Source: JAFEDN01 sp963844565 (GTDB taxonomy: Bacteria; Pseudomonadota; Gammaproteobacteria; Coxiellales; Coxiellaceae). Taken from it: a DNA stretch of 64,000 nt. Below, one piece after another: positions 43,866 through 52,808 of the stretch. Position numbers and translations under genes: made by a program. Location of the stretch: contig CAWJON010000001.1 of NCBI GenBank assembly GCA_963844565.1, positions 62,001 to 126,000 on the forward strand, given 5' to 3'. The notes under the pieces are model-generated. The model was not told the origin of the DNA and ran no database searches. It saw only the letters and a list, made by a program, of their open reading frames with translations. Numbering within the stretch: position 1 is the stretch's first letter; each line of letters starts with the position of its first letter.

Positions 43866-45875
43866 TTATTTCGTTCTCAAAGTGATTTCTTGCGGTCCAC
43901 AATGTACTTTATCTGGCGTATCGCGAAACAGCACTACTTGCTGAGATTTCTTTGTATCCTTTTCTATTTCTATGCTTGTCCAAAATCCGTAAACTCTAAA
44001 CATCTGTCCCTTAAATTCACCCTCTTTCTGTGTGCCTTTAATTTTTAAGCAATATTTTTCAGGTATACCATAACGATTTCTCTCTGAAGAAAACACTGGT
44101 TTAACACAATCATTTTCGAGGCCGATTAATTTCTCTCCTAATATCGCTATACAGCAGCGGACTATTTCCAAACACATCCCTTCTACAGGGACAAAAATAG
44201 CTGGTATTGCAGCTTTGTCATCGTCGCGAAAAGGATGTTTTAGATTATAAATTTTATGCTCCTGCTTCACTTCCAGTTTTACTTCTAACTTTTTTTCATA
44301 CTCTTTGTTCTTTTTGCTTTTTTCTTTTAGATATTTTCTATACCTGGCTTGATAAGCTTCATCTTGTTGTGCTGGAGGAATTCGCAATGTAGGCTGCGGT
44401 GGGGTGAGACAAGTGCCAATCGTTTGAGATGGTGTCGATTCAGATTTAATATCAAACATTATTGCAGGCTTTATTTCAGGTAATTTTTTTGGTGTTGTTA
44501 TAGATAGAGGTGTAAGTTTAGATTTATGAGAAGACTTTACTTTCGGTGGTTTTTGTAAAACCCTAGCTTCTGACAAGAGTCTACTTAACCCCTCAGAATG
44601 TTCTTCTAAAAAAGAAAATTGTCCTTCAGTATAGTGACTATATAAACGTGTTTTGTAAAAATGTACAGCTTGAGCGTATTCTGATTTTATCTTGTGAACT
44701 CTGCTAATAATGCAAGATGGCGATTGTATTTTTAAAATCAGTGCTTGACGCAATAACGTTTCAGCATCAACTATAATCATCATTAATCGGCCACTTATCA
44801 ACGGCAAATTGATTTTCTGCGTTCTTAATTTATTTGTTTCGATCAAAAAAATATCCAAACTATCCAGTGCTGGCAACCAAATTTCCATAACTGCATAAAA
44901 AATGAGAGCGTAAGAATGAAAAATTAAATTCTTTTCTGGAGTATCGTCCGTTAATAATTTCAAACATTTAGCCTCTATTTCATAAACTTGAATATCCTCT
45001 TTTTTTTCTGCTAGAGCTCTGATATATTCGTCCAAAAGACTTAGGGACCATTCAAAGTTTAGCACCACTCCTAATTGCAACTGTTTGTTCAATTTATTAT
45101 TTTTATCTATAAAATAATTTAAAGTATTTCTATTTTTTGTTTGAATATTCTCAATCTTTTTAAGTAATTCAACCCCAGCATACTTCTTTAATTTAATGTA
45201 TAAAAGTCCAAGCTGATTAGAAAAAGAAAAAAACTTAGTCTCCAAAAAATATTCCTTGACCCGATTCTGTTCGGATAACCTCAGATGAGGAATGGAAAAT
45301 ACCCTCAACCAGCATTCAATTAAACCAGCAAAATAAACAAAATAATTAAATAGATTTTTAATATCATCTAGCGAAATGTCCGTTTCGAAAATAAAATTAC
45401 TAAAATCTTTTCGGATAAGCTTATCTTCAAGTGGTTTTATTTTTTTTAAAGATTCAATCAATCTTTTTTTATTTAACAAAGCTTGAGTTTCTATATGATC
45501 ATTTAATGGTTGAATAGTATTTCGCAAGGCATTTATTTTTTCTACATAAAATAAATATTGTGATTTTTGTTCTTTGTCTTTAATAGGACCATATTTTAGA
45601 TGTTTCTGAAGCCGAAGTAGATGTGAAGGAATATCGTCAAAATCTTCAGCTTCTGGACCAAATATTCCATCTAAAATGGAGGCAGCAAAAGAATCATCCA
45701 CCAGTAAAATTGCGTAAACATAATGATCAGAAGACACCAATCCTTTAAAAGGGAATCCAGTAAATTCACATAATATTCTTAGATTGGTGCACTCAGAAGG
45801 TAACACTTCGTTAACTTTCTGTTCGGCCAAAGATAAAGTATCTAAAATTCCCGGTGCATTTTTTATATATTTCAT
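43866..45875 (-). CDS. Large unknown protein, 669 residues
   Basis: No family recognised. Residues 1-430 look helical, with aromatic/hydrophobic stretches but no clear membrane domain. A Lys/Pro/Thr-rich linker (about 445-520) and a very charged KEKSKKNKEYEKKLEVKLEVKQE segment follow. The last 120 residues (AAIPAIFVPVEGMCLEIVRCCIAI onward) may form a small domain. Ends 7 bases from the pepP-like gene, convergent. Like the proteins at 10.6-15.8 kb it has the build of a lineage-specific effector. Confidence 0.6.
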   Translation of the reverse strand: MKYIKNAPGILDTLSLAEQKVNEVLPSECTNLRILCEFTGFPFKGLVSSDHYVYAILLVDDSFAASILDGIFGPEAEDFDDIPSHLLRLQKHLKYGPIKDKEQKSQYLFYVEKINALRNTIQPLNDHIETQALLNKKRLIESLKKIKPLEDKLIRKDFSNFIFETDISLDDIKNLFNYFVYFAGLIECWLRVFSIPHLRLSEQNRVKEYFLETKFFSFSNQLGLLYIKLKKYAGVELLKKIENIQTKNRNTLNYFIDKNNKLNKQLQLGVVLNFEWSLSLLDEYIRALAEKKEDIQVYEIEAKCLKLLTDDTPEKNLIFHSYALIFYAVMEIWLPALDSLDIFLIETNKLRTQKINLPLISGRLMMIIVDAETLLRQALILKIQSPSCIISRVHKIKSEYAQAVHFYKTRLYSHYTEGQFSFLEEHSEGLSRLLSEARVLQKPPKVKSSHKSKLTPLSITTPKKLPEIKPAIMFDIKSESTPSQTIGTCLTPPQPTLRIPPAQQDEAYQARYRKYLKEKSKKNKEYEKKLEVKLEVKQEHKIYNLKHPFRDDDKAAIPAIFVPVEGMCLEIVRCCIAILGEKLIGLENDCVKPVFSSERNRYGIPEKYCLKIKGTQKEGEFKGQMFRVYGFWTSIEIEKDTKKSQQVVLFRDTPDKVHCGPQEITLRTK

Positions 45876-45979
45876 AACTTTTTCCCATCCTTTCTTTCTG
45901 AGCGTTTTAAAACAATAAAACTAGCTTATTAGAAAAAAGTTAAAAAATCAATTCACCTAAGGTTTTCTATTTTCTTTAG

Positions 45980-47169
45980 CTACCGCCCCATTGTAGGGAT
46001 TAGCGTATGACTCGAACCTGCTTTATCATAAGTTTTTTGTACTTCCTCTGCGATTCTTGCTAATTGTTCATTTAGACTATCACCAGGAATCTTTGACAAC
46101 AAGTCAGATAATTCACTCGTAATATTCGCGGTAAATTTTTCCTTGGGATACTTCAGCATTAATTCATTGAGACCCTTTACGTAATCTGCAGGTGAATTAT
46201 CAAATTTCGTATTCAAAGATTCCAGAGCATCATTCACATCTTGTATTTTCATTCTAAGATGCGCTGCCGTGCATATTTGAGAATATTGAAATAAACATCT
46301 TCTGGAATTACTCCTACTAAGTTCCTTTTGTAATTGCGACAATGCCTTAGTTAATTCAGGTTCAACTTTGTCAAATATTTTATTATAAAGATCGGTTTTT
46401 TTTGAGTTTCTTTTTCCGTTCTTAGTCGTTGCGTTTCGCTTTTCTTAAAAAATTCTGGAACTTTTGGCAATTCCTCAGTTCTTTGGCATGCATCCTCAAT
46501 AGTAACTGAATTACGCATATATTCCAGATTGCCGTTTGAATCCTGCAAAGCAGAGGGAAGTGGGTCTTTCAATTTTAATAGATTTTCGGTTTGGTTAGTT
46601 TGTGATTTAATCTCTTTAACCATATCGCTTAAAAAGGCACCTAGAGTGACTTGGTCTTCAAGTGAGTTAATTTCAATAGAGTTATTTCTTATTTCTTTAT
46701 CTATATAAGAAACATGATCATCTGATAAAGCGCTTTTAAGTTCGCTAGTTAAAGTAGTATTGATTTCGTTTAAATAGTCCAATCTTAGTTTTTTGGCGTT
46801 AATCGGATCTGCAACTTTTAATAAAATATTATACAGTTGAGCATACACACTAAACGAATCCTCTTCTGATTTGAGCACTTGATCTAAAGTTTTATTTTGA
46901 GTAAATTGCATAGCCAAAGCCAATAAAGTCTCGAAAGCGATTATGTCAACTTCCTTTAAAGATTTCTCTAAGCTTTCTTCATCAATTATATTATCTACAT
47001 GTAATCGCAAAAATCCTTCTTTGAAATAGATGGCGGCTTCAATAACTGCTTTCTTTAATTCCGGTATATTCGAAAAATTTGATTTTGTTAAGAAATCCTC
47101 AAATTTTAATGCAAGCTCTTCTTTTTTTAAGGTTTTTTCTTCGGTCCTTGAGGGTTCACTTCTTTTCAT
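45980..47169 (-). pseudogene. Unknown helical protein split by a frameshift in an A8 run
   Basis: Two frames: 47169-46351 (272 residues) and 46342-45980 (120 residues, in a different frame). The first ends in KKPIFIIKYLTKLNLN just after CAAAAAAAACCG. With one extra A in the run, it would read through as KKTDLYNKIFDKVEPELTKA and join the second frame with no stop, giving about 396 residues of uniform helical, acidic composition. So this is one ancestral gene interrupted at the homopolymer: a true frameshift, a sequencing error, or slippage that makes both forms. No family is recognised. Confidence 0.7.
46396..46403 (-). other. A8 homopolymer at the frameshift point
   Basis: Eight T on the plus strand, that is eight A on the coding strand, exactly where the two frames above separate. 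A run of this length supports RNA polymerase slippage in AT-rich endosymbiont genomes. Confidence 0.8.
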
Positions 47170-47408
47170 ATTTTCACCATTTTCTTTATTTTTCGTTATT
47201 TAAGACCATTCTATCTGGTCTATGTTAAAACAATATTAATAAAAACCACTTAAGTGACTAATTTTATTAAGGAATTCTTAGAAACAATGACAATATCTTA
47301 GGAAATAGTTAAAAAAGCAGGAATTATTAAAATTTTTTTGGAATATCGTCAAGCAATAATCTATTCGATCGGATAATATTTCTGAGATAAAGTGTGACGT
47401 AGCAGTTA

Positions 47409-47563
47409 GCTGATTTCGGCGCATCCGCCAGCGAACTTGGCATCGGGTGGCAGTGAGATCGTTTTTCACGCGCAGCGCAGCGAGCATGGAAAACGACCTC
47501 ACTGACAGGACCCGATATATCAAAACTTGCGAGCAGGCGGATGTCGCCGAAATCAGCGGAATT
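47409..47563. repeat. Palindromic mobile-like repeat, copy 2
   Basis: A second copy of the element at 4475-4636, in the opposite orientation and slightly diverged. Ends: GCTGATTTCGGCGCATCCGCC (one base shorter than copy 1) and GGCGGATGTCGCCGAAATCAGC. The inside again holds inverted arms around a GCAGCGCAGCGAGC core. It fills most of the 430-base gene-free stretch between the split gene and the hydrolase gene; the rest of that stretch shows only AT-rich sequence. Confidence 0.85.
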
Positions 47564-47599
47564 GGTTTTAAAATCGCCTATTGTAACATTTGCCGATAG

Positions 47600-48628
47600 T
47601 TAAGAAAAATATTCTAAAATAGCATTAGTATTATTTATATTTAACATTGAACTAGGCTTCCAGCAAGGCTGTTGATCCTTATCGATTAAAATGGCACGGA
47701 TACCCTCTTTTAGATCATGATTATGAATAAAATGTGTTGATAATCGCAGGTTTTCAACCATAACTTGATGAAAATTTAAATGTTTAGCCCGAGACAGATG
47801 TTGAAATGTAACCAATAGACTGGTGGGTGAATTTTTCAATAAATCCTCCAGTACTTTCTTACTTTCAGCTTCAGGCGATTCTCGCAGACTGTTTAAAATT
47901 TCCATTACTGAATCATTAGAAAAGCACGCATAATTAGCAGTACTTTTAGATTTCCGCTGTTTCAAAGAAAATTCTTCAATCACCATATCAATAGCAGAAA
48001 AATTATTTGCAGAAAACTCAGTGGAAATTAATTTTTCTTCTAACGCTTTTAATTTGTCATGAGGTATCTGATGCTTGACAATTCCATATTGATAAGCCGT
48101 TTCAGCATCTATTGTCGCCCCTGTTAATGCCAAATAATAACCTGCGGCATTGGGCATTCGAGCTAGATGGTAGCCAACACCAACGTCAGGATAAAAACCA
48201 ATTTTAGTCTCCGGCATTCCCCAAATGAGTCGCTCAGTCGCGATAGGATGAGAGCCATGCATTGAAATGCCAGCGCCGCCGCCCAGCGTCAACCCATCTA
48301 AAAATGCAATAAATGGTTTTGGATAATCATAAATAATTTTATTTAATTCATATTCTGCTCTAAAAAATAATAAAGGCTCATCGAAATTCCCCTGCGTCAA
48401 GAACTCATAAACAGCTCTAATATCACCACCCGCGCAAAAAGCTTTATCACAGGTGCTGGCAATAATCACCGCCTTAATCGACTGATCACTCTGCCAGCGC
48501 AATAATTGTCTCTTCATTGCCATGCACATAGACAAATTTAACGCGTTAAGTTGCTTTGGGCGGTTCAGCAGAATTTTGCCTATATCACCATTAAGGCCCG
48601 ATAAAATTTGAAATAAAACTTCATCCAT
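47600..48628 (-). CDS. Enoyl-CoA hydratase / 3-hydroxyisobutyryl-CoA hydrolase-like protein
   Basis: 342 residues from the ATG at 48628, which overlaps the end of the ABC ATPase gene. Crotonase fold: KAFCAGGDIRAVYEF (oxyanion loop), GLTLGGGAGISMHGSHPIA and PETKIGFYPDVGVGYHLAR. The length and the C-terminal part (ECH_2) match 3-hydroxyisobutyryl-CoA hydrolases of valine breakdown more than true enoyl-CoA hydratases. It is the last gene of the transporter operon; link to amino-acid use is inferred. Confidence 0.85.
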   Translation of the reverse strand: MDEVLFQILSGLNGDIGKILLNRPKQLNALNLSMCMAMKRQLLRWQSDQSIKAVIIASTCDKAFCAGGDIRAVYEFLTQGNFDEPLLFFRAEYELNKIIYDYPKPFIAFLDGLTLGGGAGISMHGSHPIATERLIWGMPETKIGFYPDVGVGYHLARMPNAAGYYLALTGATIDAETAYQYGIVKHQIPHDKLKALEEKLISTEFSANNFSAIDMVIEEFSLKQRKSKSTANYACFSNDSVMEILNSLRESPEAESKKVLEDLLKNSPTSLLVTFQHLSRAKHLNFHQVMVENLRLSTHFIHNHDLKEGIRAILIDKDQQPCWKPSSMLNINNTNAILEYFS

Positions 48629-50177
48629 TTTGAATTGCACTCAATAATTTTCGAGTATAAGCATTTTGCGGATTCGCTAAGATCTCGCGAACTTCGCCTG
48701 TTTCAACCATTTTTCCTTGATGCATCACACCCACGCGATGCGCTAAAAATGCAACGACACGCCAATCATGAGTAATCAGCAAGTAAGAGAATTGCATTTC
48801 CTTTTGTAAATCAGATAATAACTGCAGCATTTGTTTTTGGATAGAAACATCCAAAGCGCTGGTTGGCTCATCCAAAATCAGTAATTTAGGCTTTAACACT
48901 AAGGCGCGAGCAAGACACAATCGTTGTCGCTCGCCGCCAGAAAACTCGTGCGGATAGCGCCATTTAGCATTTAATGACAATCCTACCCGTTTTAACCAAT
49001 TATCGACTTCTTTCAACGCTCCATCCCGAGAACGACATTTTTTTTGACTGATTAATCCTTCAATCAAACTATCTGCAATCATCGTCCGAGGATCCAAAGC
49101 TGAAAAAGGATCTTGAAAAATAATTTGCAAATTGCTGCGATAAAGGCGAAATTTCCGTTTGGATAAATGGCTGATGTCAGCACCCATCCAAATGATCCGG
49201 CCGTTAACCTGCCGAATTAAACGTAGAATGGCTTTAGCAACGGTAGTTTTTCCTGATCCTGATTCACCGACCAGAGCAAATGTCTCCCCCTGAGTAATCC
49301 CAAAATTAATGCGTTCTACTGCACCAAACTTACCAAAGTGAACACTCAAATCTTTAACAACTAACAAATTATCTAACGCAGGCCTTATTTCTTGTTGCAC
49401 TTGCAAAGGTAAAACTGCATCCAGTAAAGTTTGACTATAAGGGGTCTTAGGATGCAAAAAAAAATCGCTTGCCAGCGCCTTCTCTATCATTCTACCTTTT
49501 TTCAAAACCAATATTTCATCAGCAAGATGTTTGACTACTGATAAATCATGACTGATAAATAACAAACCCATTTGCCTTTGCTTTACTAATTTTTTAAGTA
49601 GATTAATTATTTGTGCTTGTAGATGAGCATCTAATGCCGTGGTCGGCTCATCCGCAACCAAAAACTGAGGGTCACCACTTAAAGCCAGAGCTATCATTAC
49701 CCGTTGACGCATGCCTCCAGACAATTCATGAGGATAGGCGCCTAAACATCTATCCAGATCATCAATGCCCACCTCTTCCAATAAACTAAAAGCATGCCGA
49801 ATCGTGTCAATATGATTTGTGCTTGCAAGACATCGAATCGTTTCTTTAAGTTGCTGCCCGATGGTTAGCACTGGATTTAACGCAGACATTGAATCTTGAA
49901 AAATCATCGCTATTTTCTTTCCACGTATTTGCCGGATGTGTCGAGCAGAAAGATTGAGCAAATCAATTCCATCAAGATAAACAGCGCTTTTCCGACAAAC
50001 CATGGCTTGTTCCGGCAGTAATTGCATCACCGAAAGGGCAGTGAGCGTTTTGCCACTGCCCGATTCACCGACCACCCCTAAACAAAATCCATTGCTTAAT
50101 TCAAAATTGATGCTCTCGATCACGGGGAATTCGATATCACCTAATTTTATACTAAGATTTTCCACCTTCAAAGTCAT
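48621..50177 (-). CDS. Peptide ABC transporter, fused ATP-binding protein (YejF/DppDF-like)
   Basis: 518 residues: two ATPase domains in tandem. Domain 1: GESGSGKTLTALSVM, signature LSGGMRQRVMIALAL, LVADEPTTALD. Domain 2: GESGSGKTTVAKAILR, FSGGERQRLCLARAL, LILDEPTSALD. All key residues are intact. The chosen ATG at 50177 overlaps the preceding small gene by 4 bases. Energises uptake of peptides with the two permeases and the binding protein upstream. Confidence 0.93.
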   Translation of the reverse strand: MTLKVENLSIKLGDIEFPVIESINFELSNGFCLGVVGESGSGKTLTALSVMQLLPEQAMVCRKSAVYLDGIDLLNLSARHIRQIRGKKIAMIFQDSMSALNPVLTIGQQLKETIRCLASTNHIDTIRHAFSLLEEVGIDDLDRCLGAYPHELSGGMRQRVMIALALSGDPQFLVADEPTTALDAHLQAQIINLLKKLVKQRQMGLLFISHDLSVVKHLADEILVLKKGRMIEKALASDFFLHPKTPYSQTLLDAVLPLQVQQEIRPALDNLLVVKDLSVHFGKFGAVERINFGITQGETFALVGESGSGKTTVAKAILRLIRQVNGRIIWMGADISHLSKRKFRLYRSNLQIIFQDPFSALDPRTMIADSLIEGLISQKKCRSRDGALKEVDNWLKRVGLSLNAKWRYPHEFSGGERQRLCLARALVLKPKLLILDEPTSALDVSIQKQMLQLLSDLQKEMQFSYLLITHDWRVVAFLAHRVGVMHQGKMVETGEVREILANPQNAYTRKLLSAIQNG

Positions 50178-50515
50178 GAAATTGTGCAACGATTTTTTAA
50201 GTCCGAACAACAGTTCTTTTTGCCTGGCTGTTGTCTTTCCGTTTGTTTTAAAAGATCCGAGATGGAACGTTGCCTAGCATTAATCCCAAAAAAAGCATAA
50301 ATACCTTGATAATAATTTCCAGGATATGAATGAAGTTTAGTTTCATTTGACCCATCGAGGGAGAAGGCTATAGGCGTTGTCTCATCGTTATTAGAAAGAG
50401 AAATACTAGTAGAAGTAGGCGTTGGCGTTGGCGTTGGCGTTGGCATTAGTGTTGGTGTTGGTGTTGGTGTAGCTAAAGGCGGAGTACGCGAAGCCTCCTC
50501 TATTTCATGTAACAT
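50174..50515 (-). CDS. Small protein with Thr-Pro repeat inside the transporter operon
   Basis: 113 residues from the ATG at 50515, which has GGAG 5 bases upstream. A tract of alternating Thr-Pro (residues about 18-37) is followed by a Ser/Asn-rich part and YYQGIYAFFGINARQRSISD. No signal peptide or membrane segment. It ends with ATGA overlap to the ATPase start, so translation is coupled. Not a known transporter component; unknown function. A longer frame into the permease gene is a shadow. Confidence 0.55.
   Translation of the reverse strand: MLHEIEEASRTPPLATPTPTPTLMPTPTPTPTPTSTSISLSNNDETTPIAFSLDGSNETKLHSYPGNYYQGIYAFFGINARQRSISDLLKQTERQQPGKKNCCSDLKNRCTIS
50416..50471. repeat. Hexanucleotide tandem repeat encoding Thr-Pro
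   Basis: About nine 6-base units of the type GGCGTT/GGTGTT (plus strand). Whole-unit changes would add or remove Thr-Pro pairs without breaking the frame, a possible variable-number locus. Confidence 0.75.
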
Positions 50516-50549
50516 AAAATCTCCATATAGTAGGATACTTCTACCCATT

Positions 50550-51794
50550 CTATCTAATTCCTTTGGCAATACGCAAATGTGGATCAAAGGCATCGCGCAC
50601 CGCATCAGCAAATAAATTAGCCGATAACACCAAGCCAAACATGGCAATCAAAGCACCGAGCAGCGGCCACCAAACAACTGGTTCACGCGCTAATTCTAAA
50701 CGTGAACTGTTAATCATATTTCCCCAACTAATCATCACTGGATCTACTCCAATTCCTAAGTAGGATAAAACAGATTCGGCTAAGACTAAGCCACTAAAAT
50801 CTAACGCAATAGTTATGAGAACAATATGGAATACATTGGGAATAATATGTCTTAAAATGATGACAAAATCTGGGGTTCCCAACGCGCGCGATGCTTGAAT
50901 ATATTCTAATTCACGCAATTTCAAGGTTTCGCCCCGCAAAAAACGGCATAGGCTGGCCCAACCGGTAATAGCCAAAATTAAACATAAAGCCACCAGGCGT
51001 ACATCGGCGCGTTTTATTAACGAAGGAAATGAGTTGGCATGCGCGCCAATATAAATTTCCAACATTAATACGGAAGCGGCAATTAAAAGGATGCCAGGAA
51101 TTGAACTTAAAGTGATATAAATATATTGGATAAGATCATCTATCCAGCCACCAAAATATCCGGCCATCGTTCCCAAAAAAAGTGCAAAAGGCAAGGCAAA
51201 TAAAGTGGTTAATGTACCTATAATTAACCCGGTACGTATGCTTTTGATGGTCAGATAAAATATATCTCGGCCAATCTGATCAGTTCCGAGAACATGATAA
51301 TTTTTAATAAGAAAAGCTAAAATCCAGATTAAAATCCAAATCACGAAAAAAGTGAATTGCATTGCAGGCCATGCAATCTCAGAATTTTGCTTTTTCTTTG
51401 TTAATTTCTTAAAAAGAGCTTTTGAAACAAGCCAGTAACTCATTGTTGCTAAAATTCCTCCCATGGCTATTCTTTTTAAAATATCCCAGAATTCACTCTT
51501 TGTATGGGACAAAGGTTTAGAAAAAGGAGCTGCGTAAGTAATTTCAGTAGAATTACCCAAAGGTTTCAGCAATAAATCTAACAACGAAGCCGATTGAAAA
51601 TGGATCGAATCTATTAAACCGATTAAGACGTAAAAAAAAAGTATGACGGCAGCACACGCGCCTAATTTATTTCGAAAAACATTTTGCCAAGGCTCGCGCC
51701 AGTGTGGATACCTTCTACTCCAAATTACTGCTAAAGCAAGTAATATTAGAATTCCATAGAGTAAATAGTCACTCAGTAATAAATTAAGATGCAT
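50550..51794 (-). CDS. Peptide ABC transporter permease (YejE/DppC-like)
   Basis: 414 residues. The C-terminal half has the binding-protein-dependent transport motif region (GTDQIGRDIFYLTIKSIRTGLIIG ... SIPGILLIAASVLML ... ASRALGTPDFVIILRHIIPNV). It has an N-terminal extension with extra membrane segments compared with DppC, as in YejE. Starts 4 bases after the other permease ends. Confidence 0.9.
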   Translation of the reverse strand: MHLNLLLSDYLLYGILILLALAVIWSRRYPHWREPWQNVFRNKLGACAAVILFFYVLIGLIDSIHFQSASLLDLLLKPLGNSTEITYAAPFSKPLSHTKSEFWDILKRIAMGGILATMSYWLVSKALFKKLTKKKQNSEIAWPAMQFTFFVIWILIWILAFLIKNYHVLGTDQIGRDIFYLTIKSIRTGLIIGTLTTLFALPFALFLGTMAGYFGGWIDDLIQYIYITLSSIPGILLIAASVLMLEIYIGAHANSFPSLIKRADVRLVALCLILAITGWASLCRFLRGETLKLRELEYIQASRALGTPDFVIILRHIIPNVFHIVLITIALDFSGLVLAESVLSYLGIGVDPVMISWGNMINSSRLELAREPVVWWPLLGALIAMFGLVLSANLFADAVRDAFDPHLRIAKGIR

Positions 51795-51798
51795 ACTA

Positions 51799-52788
51799 CT
51801 ATTCCGTTGCTAATGTAATTCTCGGGTCAACTAATAAATAGGAAAGATCAGTTAAAATTAGACCGAGCAAATAAAATATTGTTCCTAAAAAAACCATTAC
51901 CCGCACAATTTCAAAATCTTGTTGTGCAATAGCATCAATGGTGTAACTCCCAAGTCCAGGAATACCAAAAAAAGTTTCCAACACCAAACTGCCAAGAAAT
52001 AACGTAGGAATTATAACTACCACACTGGTTAAAATGGGAATGAGTGCATTTTTTAAAATATGTTTAAACAATAATCTTAATTCAGAAAGGCCTCGCGATC
52101 GACCGCTTAGCACATAAGGCTTATGGACTTCTTCTAAAAAAATGGTGCGATACCAGCGAGTCTCCGCCCCTAAGTTGCTAATAATTCCAATCATAATCGG
52201 TAAAATAACAAATTTGAATGCGAAAAGTCCGCTTTGGTAGCCAGAAATAGGTACCCACAATAATAATTTACCGAAAATAAACTGACCCATAATTATGTAA
52301 AACATACTGGAAATTGACATTAGCACAACACAGAAAAATAATGCCAGTGTATCAAAATAAGTCCCTCTAAATAAGGCAATTAATAACGCAAGGCTGATAT
52401 TAATCAAAAGACCGATAAAAAAAGTTGGAATGGCAATCGCCAAACTTGGCCATACCCTTTGAAAAATATCAGCACCAATATCTCGTCCTTGAATAGAACT
52501 ACCAAATTGAAAAGTAAACAATTTAATCGATTTTTGAAAGTATAAAGTCTGTGTAAATTTTTTTACCCCCTGATTTTCTCGATTATAAAATACTGGTAGA
52601 TCATATCCATGTGCTTTTTTCCAAAATTCGATGGTTTGTTTTGAAAGATGTTTAGTACCTAATTGCATTCTGGCGATATCATCTGGCGTATTAACCATAA
52701 AAAATAAAATAAACGTAATCAGATTAACCCCAATCAATATGGGTATGGCATACAAGCATCGGCGTAAAACGTAGCTAATTGTTTCCAT
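51799..52788 (-). CDS. Peptide ABC transporter permease (YejB/DppB-like)
   Basis: 329 residues, six membrane segments, beginning METISYVLRRCLYAIPILIGVNLITFILFF. The EAA loop is seen as KPYVLSGRSRGLSELRLLFKHILKNALIPI, and it ends with FEIVRVMVFLGTIFYLLGLILTDLSYLLVDPRI. Partner of the permease that follows. Confidence 0.92.
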   Translation of the reverse strand: METISYVLRRCLYAIPILIGVNLITFILFFMVNTPDDIARMQLGTKHLSKQTIEFWKKAHGYDLPVFYNRENQGVKKFTQTLYFQKSIKLFTFQFGSSIQGRDIGADIFQRVWPSLAIAIPTFFIGLLINISLALLIALFRGTYFDTLALFFCVVLMSISSMFYIIMGQFIFGKLLLWVPISGYQSGLFAFKFVILPIMIGIISNLGAETRWYRTIFLEEVHKPYVLSGRSRGLSELRLLFKHILKNALIPILTSVVVIIPTLFLGSLVLETFFGIPGLGSYTIDAIAQQDFEIVRVMVFLGTIFYLLGLILTDLSYLLVDPRITLATE

Positions 52789-52808
52789 GAAATTTCTTCC
52801 TAACTCAA

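Noticed and set aside
47278..47523. 81-codon frame across repeat copy 2
   Set aside because: Falls in the repeat and adjoining AT-rich DNA; no family-like sequence.
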